Positions 6,461 through 8,739 of a stretch of 8,739 nucleotides of DNA are shown one piece after another; the first letter of the stretch is position 1, and each line of letters starts with the position of its first letter. The stretch covers positions 1-8,739 of the forward strand of contig JBAVXA010000281.1 in the NCBI GenBank assembly GCA_049698095.1, read 5' to 3'. Made by a program: the position numbers and the translations under genes. Origin of the DNA: JBEEJL01 sp049698095. Its GTDB lineage: Bacteria > Pseudomonadota > Gammaproteobacteria > Burkholderiales > JBEEJL01. Under the pieces are notes generated by a model. The model searched no databases and was not told the origin of the DNA. It saw only the letters and a program-made list of their open reading frames with translations.

Positions 6461-6640
6461 CCCTGCTGTGTTCGTTAGGGCTTTAATTCTTTGAACCAAT
6501 GTCTTTTGACTAGGTTGTCGGCAATATAGCGCTGTTGTGATCGTCCCAAGCGGATGAACCTGATGTGCCCCGCTGGCGACCCTCTTGAACCCAGGTTCAA
6601 GATGCCGGTCCGACGGCATAAGCGGGGGGCTTTACAGCAA
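6461..6640 (+). ncRNA. ssrS: 6S RNA
   Basis: 6S RNA mimics an open promoter, binds the sigma-70 RNA polymerase holoenzyme and reshapes transcription in slow growth. The region folds as the expected symmetric rod of about 180 bases. The closing stem pairs TGCTGT (6464-6469) with ACAGCA (6634-6639), an inner stem pairs GTCG (6517-6520) with CGAC (6577-6580), and the apical stem pairs TCGTCC (6541-6546) with GGATGA (6552-6557). The TGTTCG near the 5' end and the central-bubble hairpin CTTGAAC-CCAG-GTTCAAG (6584-6601) closely resemble E. coli 6S. Position right after zapA is the conserved location. TAGAAT at 6421-6426 could be a promoter whose product is trimmed, or the RNA may be processed from the zapA transcript. 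The ends given are estimates, good to a few bases. Confidence 0.9.
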
Positions 6641-6668
6641 TCGCAGACCGAGGTCTGCGATTTTTTTT
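6639..6668 (+). terminator. Intrinsic terminator of 6S RNA
   Basis: TCGCAGAC (6641-6648) pairs with GTCTGCGA (6653-6660) around the tetraloop CGAG. Two flanking A-T pairs extend the stem, and eight T residues follow (6661-6668). This is a textbook Rho-independent terminator placed directly after the 6S closing stem, so it ends the zapB-like/zapA/6S unit. Confidence 0.9.
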
Positions 6669-6677
6669 GCCTGAATT

Positions 6678-6705
6678 TTGTTTGCCAGCGCCTTCGCGTT
6701 ATTAT
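6678..6705 (+). promoter_or_regulatory. Candidate promoter of the EVE-domain gene
   Basis: TTGTTT (6678-6683), a 16-base spacer and TATTAT (6700-6705) lie between the 6S terminator and the next gene. Both hexamers are imperfect. It is the best candidate because the terminator upstream means the gene needs its own promoter. Confidence 0.35.
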
Positions 6706-6731
6706 TGCCGAACAGATAAGGGAATAAACCG

Positions 6732-7193
6732 ATGCGTTACTGGCTGATGAAATCCGAACCGTCCGATGTCTCGATCGACCATCTCGCCGCGATGCCAAAA
6801 AAGACCGTTGCGTGGTACGGCGTACGTAATTATCTCGCGCGCAATTTCATGCGCGACCAGATGTCGGTCGGCGACGGCGTGTTGTTTTATCATTCCAGTT
6901 GCCCGGAGCCGGGAATCGCCGGCATCGCCAAAGTGAGCAAGCTCGCGTATCCGGACGCGACACAGTTCGACAAAAAATCCAAATACTACGACGAGAAAGC
7001 CACGCCGGAAACACCGCGCTGGTTTAATGTCGACGTAAAACTGGTGAAAAAAATCCCGTTGATTTCATTACAGACATTGCGCGGGCAAAAACAGTTATCG
7101 AAAATGCTCGTGCTGCAAAAAGGCAACCGCCTGTCGATAACGCCGGTGGATCCTGCCGAATGGAAATTCATCACCGAAAAGTTATTGAAATAA
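6732..7193 (+). CDS. EVE domain-containing protein
   Basis: A 153-residue stand-alone EVE domain of the PUA-like superfamily. The hallmark sequence is complete: YWLMKSEPSDVSIDHL at the N terminus, then WYGVRNYLARNFMRDQMSVGDGVLFYHSSCPEPGIAGIAKV (about residues 28-68), the YPDATQFD segment and PRWFNVDVKLV (about 96-106). EVE domains have an aromatic cage, and in other proteins they bind modified bases in DNA or RNA; bacterial stand-alone members are cytoplasmic and their ligand is generally unknown. The start is supported by AAGGGA about 8 bases upstream. It follows 6S RNA, in the place where the 5-formyltetrahydrofolate cyclo-ligase gene sits in E. coli. The stop codon lies inside a 19-bp perfect palindrome. 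The family call is firm; the biological role is open. Confidence 0.93.
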   Translation: MRYWLMKSEPSDVSIDHLAAMPKKTVAWYGVRNYLARNFMRDQMSVGDGVLFYHSSCPEPGIAGIAKVSKLAYPDATQFDKKSKYYDEKATPETPRWFNVDVKLVKKIPLISLQTLRGQKQLSKMLVLQKGNRLSITPVDPAEWKFITEKLLK

Positions 7194-7201
7194 TTTCAAT
7201 A
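7183..7201. repeat. Perfect 19-bp palindrome over the EVE gene stop codon
   Basis: TATTGAAAT-A-ATTTCAATA is an uninterrupted inverted repeat of two 9-base arms around one base, with the TAA stop at its centre. As RNA it could form a 6-bp stem with a 7-base loop, but it lacks the GC-rich stem and U-tract of a terminator. One arm recurs exactly at 5821-5829, just upstream of the division-operon promoter. Confidence 0.45.
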
Positions 7202-7323
7202 CGCCGTGCAGACATTACAATGGCGTTCGCAATTCACTGCACTTTCTTTACGTTGAGTTGACCACCCACCGAGGAACTTAACGCGGTGTCGCAGCGTCAT
7301 TTCCCGCCCAAGCGCATGCAAAA

Positions 7324-7370
7324 AGCCGGCTGGGGTAGATGCCCCAGCGGACGAATTGCCTCGCCCGGCT
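7324..7370 (+). other. Nested hairpin upstream of the AmiC/UrtA-like gene
   Basis: An outer stem AGCCGG (7324-7329) / CCGGCT (7365-7370) encloses an immediately stacked inner hairpin CTGGGG (7330-7335) / CCCCAG (7342-7347) with loop TAGATG, leaving a 17-base single-stranded arm at 7348-7364. In that arm CTCG (7360-7363) can pair with CGAG (7381-7384) outside the stem, allowing a pseudoknot. The pairings are visible, but the element matches no family I can name with confidence. It lies about 255 bases before the gene start. Confidence 0.4.
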
Positions 7371-7613
7371 GACTATACTTCGAGCATGCCCATGCAAAGG
7401 TTCGACGTATTGGGCACCCTCAGGTGAACATTAAGCTGACGGGAATCTCAGCCAGCAGACCAAGGTTTGATTCGGCGGCACCTGCAACGTGTCTAATCCA
7501 GGGCCTTCATCACCAGTGCCACGGACATATCGCATTCCACGCCAGTCCAAAACCCATGTTCAAATACGCCCCGCCAACGCCAGCGCGTGTTCGCCGCTAA
7601 CTTGTTTCCGAAA

Positions 7614-7618
7614 GGAGA
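7614..7618 (+). promoter_or_regulatory. Strong ribosome-binding site fixing the last gene's start
   Basis: AAAGGAGAAA contains a near-consensus GGAGA six bases before the ATG at 7625. An in-frame TAA at 7598-7600 with no start codon between rules out any longer N terminus, so the absence of a signal peptide in the product is not a start-site error. Confidence 0.85.
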
Positions 7619-7624
7619 AATATC

Positions 7625-8739
7625 ATGCAGCAATCAACAACTTCGGCAAACCCGCCAATCAAGGTGGGCGTCATCACGGATCAGACCGGACCGCTCTCTT
7701 TCTGCGGCATCGCCAATGCCAATGTCGCAAAAATGGTGATTGACGACATCAATGCAAGGGGCGGCCTGTTGGGACGGCACGTAGACCTGTACCTTGAGGA
7801 CAGCGCCACCACAGATAGCGTCGCGGAAGCCAAGGCGACAAAGCTGGTTCAGCAGGACAAGGTCGATGTGATCCTCGGCGGCATATACAGCTCCACCAGG
7901 CAGGCGATCAAAGGCCCCGCGGTAGTGAAGGGCAGGAAGCTGTACATTTATCCCGAGCAATACGAAGGACAGGAATCCGACCCGCTGATTTTCTGTACCG
8001 GCCCTGTGCCGGCGCAGCAGGTGGACCCTCTCATTCCCTGGCTGATGCAGCAAACCGGGGCAAAGAAATTCTACCTGCCTTCGGCGGACTATATCTGGCC
8101 GCACACCATGAACAAGAAGGTGCGCGAAGTGGTGGCGGCTAACGGCGGCACCATTGTAGGCGAGGAATATTTTCCGCTCGACCACACCGACTATGCCAGG
8201 ACCGTCGAGAAAATCATGGCCAGCGGGGCCGAGGTGGTATTCAATACCATTGTTCCGCCTGCGCTCGCGCCATTCCTCGAGCAGCTATACAACTCAGGCT
8301 TTACCAATCGCGGCGGACAGCTCGTGTGCACCTACTTCGAGGAAAACTTCCTCGACTTTCTGCCGGCCGAACATGTCGAGGGTATGTACAGTTGCCTCGA
8401 CTACTACCAGAACATCGACGATACATTCAGCAAGGAACTGCTCAAGCAGTATGACAAGCGGTATCCGGGCGGCGCCAAATTCACCGCAGGCAGTGCAAGC
8501 ACGGGCATGTACCGAGGCCTGCGGCTGTGGGAGGCTGCCGTGAAGGAAGCGGGCTCGCTCAACCAGGACGATGTCATCAGGGCGCTGGACCACGCAAAGC
8601 TCGCGCAGGGACCGGGAGGCTCCGCTGAAATGGTGCCCGGCCAGCATCACCTGCGCATGAACATGTACATCGCGCAAGTCAAAAACGGCAAGTTCCGGAT
8701 CGTCAAAAATCTCGGGGTCGTCGAACCCAAGGAACGCAT
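7625..8739 (+). CDS. AmiC/UrtA-type ligand-binding protein without signal peptide, 3'-truncated
   Basis: A type 1 periplasmic-binding fold protein (the Peripla_BP branched-chain amino acid/urea/amide group), 371 residues visible before the window ends. Family features are IKVGVITDQTGPLSFCG (12-28), VDVILGGIYSSTRQAI (80-95), YPEQYEG (109-115), FCTGPVPAQQVDPLIPWL (123-140), DYIWP (155-159) and GGTIVGEEYFPLDHTDY (174-190). These line up with AmiC of Pseudomonas and with UrtA/FmdD receptors for amides and urea; the AmiC ligand threonine after YP is a glutamate here. ABC receptors carry a signal peptide, but this one starts MQQSTTSANPP and has none. It may therefore be a cytoplasmic sensor like AmiC, which restrains the antiterminator AmiR, or may be exported atypically. 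AAG lysine and five AGG arginine codons differ from the genes to its left. The ligand is not determinable; the partner genes lie beyond the edge. Confidence 0.82.
   Translation, partial: MQQSTTSANPPIKVGVITDQTGPLSFCGIANANVAKMVIDDINARGGLLGRHVDLYLEDSATTDSVAEAKATKLVQQDKVDVILGGIYSSTRQAIKGPAVVKGRKLYIYPEQYEGQESDPLIFCTGPVPAQQVDPLIPWLMQQTGAKKFYLPSADYIWPHTMNKKVREVVAANGGTIVGEEYFPLDHTDYARTVEKIMASGAEVVFNTIVPPALAPFLEQLYNSGFTNRGGQLVCTYFEENFLDFLPAEHVEGMYSCLDYYQNIDDTFSKELLKQYDKRYPGGAKFTAGSASTGMYRGLRLWEAAVKEAGSLNQDDVIRALDHAKLAQGPGGSAEMVPGQHHLRMNMYIAQVKNGKFRIVKNLGVVEPKER

Larger units (their letters stand above)
7194..7624. other. 431-bp gene-free region with structured leader
   Basis: No credible coding region is seen on either strand. 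The stretch holds the second half of the palindrome at the EVE stop, a nested hairpin at 7324-7370, an isolated -10-like TATACT (7374-7379) without a good -35, and the ribosome-binding site of the next gene. It marks a change in codon style between the genes on either side. No sigma-54 promoter, IS end or tRNA was found in it. Confidence 0.6.

Noticed and set aside
7348..7385. Partial resemblance to a guanidine-III (ykkC-III) riboswitch: CGGACGA, TGC and CCCGG in order with a possible H-type pseudoknot
   Set aside because: The conserved segment after CCCGG does not match, the second helix is only 4 bp, and the element lies about 240 bases from the gene. A covariance-model search would settle it.
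7399..7421. tRNA T-arm-like GGTTCGA
   Set aside because: No 5-bp T stem, no acceptor or anticodon arm around it.
7489..8185. Open frames on both strands overlapping the start of the last gene
   Set aside because: They are shadows of the AmiC/UrtA-like coding sequence, which has family motifs and a strong ribosome-binding site.

Overview
The window looks like a chromosomal segment of a betaproteobacterium. A Nitrosomonadales-like lineage is possible, but this is inferred from protein style and gene order, not proven. The evidence is a Gram-negative envelope gene set (LPS glycosyltransferases, MsbA, a TonB-dependent BtuB-type receptor), a ZapB-like/ZapA cell-division pair followed directly by 6S RNA, and a cobalamin riboswitch of proteobacterial type. 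GC content is moderate. Lysine is mostly AAA in the core genes, but AAG dominates in the last gene.

Layout: (1) Positions 1-1739 carry two plus-strand glycosyltransferase genes overlapping by one base. The first is a GT2 family WaaE/KdtX-like enzyme cut by the left edge; the second is a GT-B fold enzyme. (2) They converge, across only 8 bp, on minus-strand msbA (1748-3505), the lipid A-core flippase, so this block is concerned with building and exporting LPS. (3) Minus-strand btuB (3597-5423) encodes an outer-membrane cobalamin receptor. Its leader (about 5541-5746) is a cobalamin riboswitch with a readable B12 box and promoter, and a hairpin that covers the btuB Shine-Dalgarno. (4) A divergent promoter 62 bp away drives a short coiled-coil gene and zapA (5879-6423). 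That promoter sits so close to the start codon that the mRNA should be leaderless. (5) Positions 6461-6640 hold 6S RNA (ssrS), followed by an intrinsic terminator. (6) An EVE-domain protein gene follows (6732-7193).

(7) After a 431-bp gene-free stretch with a nested hairpin comes a gene running off the right edge (7625-8739). It encodes an AmiC/UrtA-type ligand-binding protein with an excellent ribosome-binding site but no signal peptide. Its codon use differs from the rest, with AAG lysine and repeated AGG arginine, so the segment to the right of about 7.2 kb may be an accessory or transferred module.

No CRISPR array, insertion sequence or tRNA was seen. Most of the window is recognisable core biology. 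The less ordinary parts are the RNA elements (riboswitch expression platform, leaderless start, alternative 6S pairing) and the right-hand signal-less binding protein with its structured leader.
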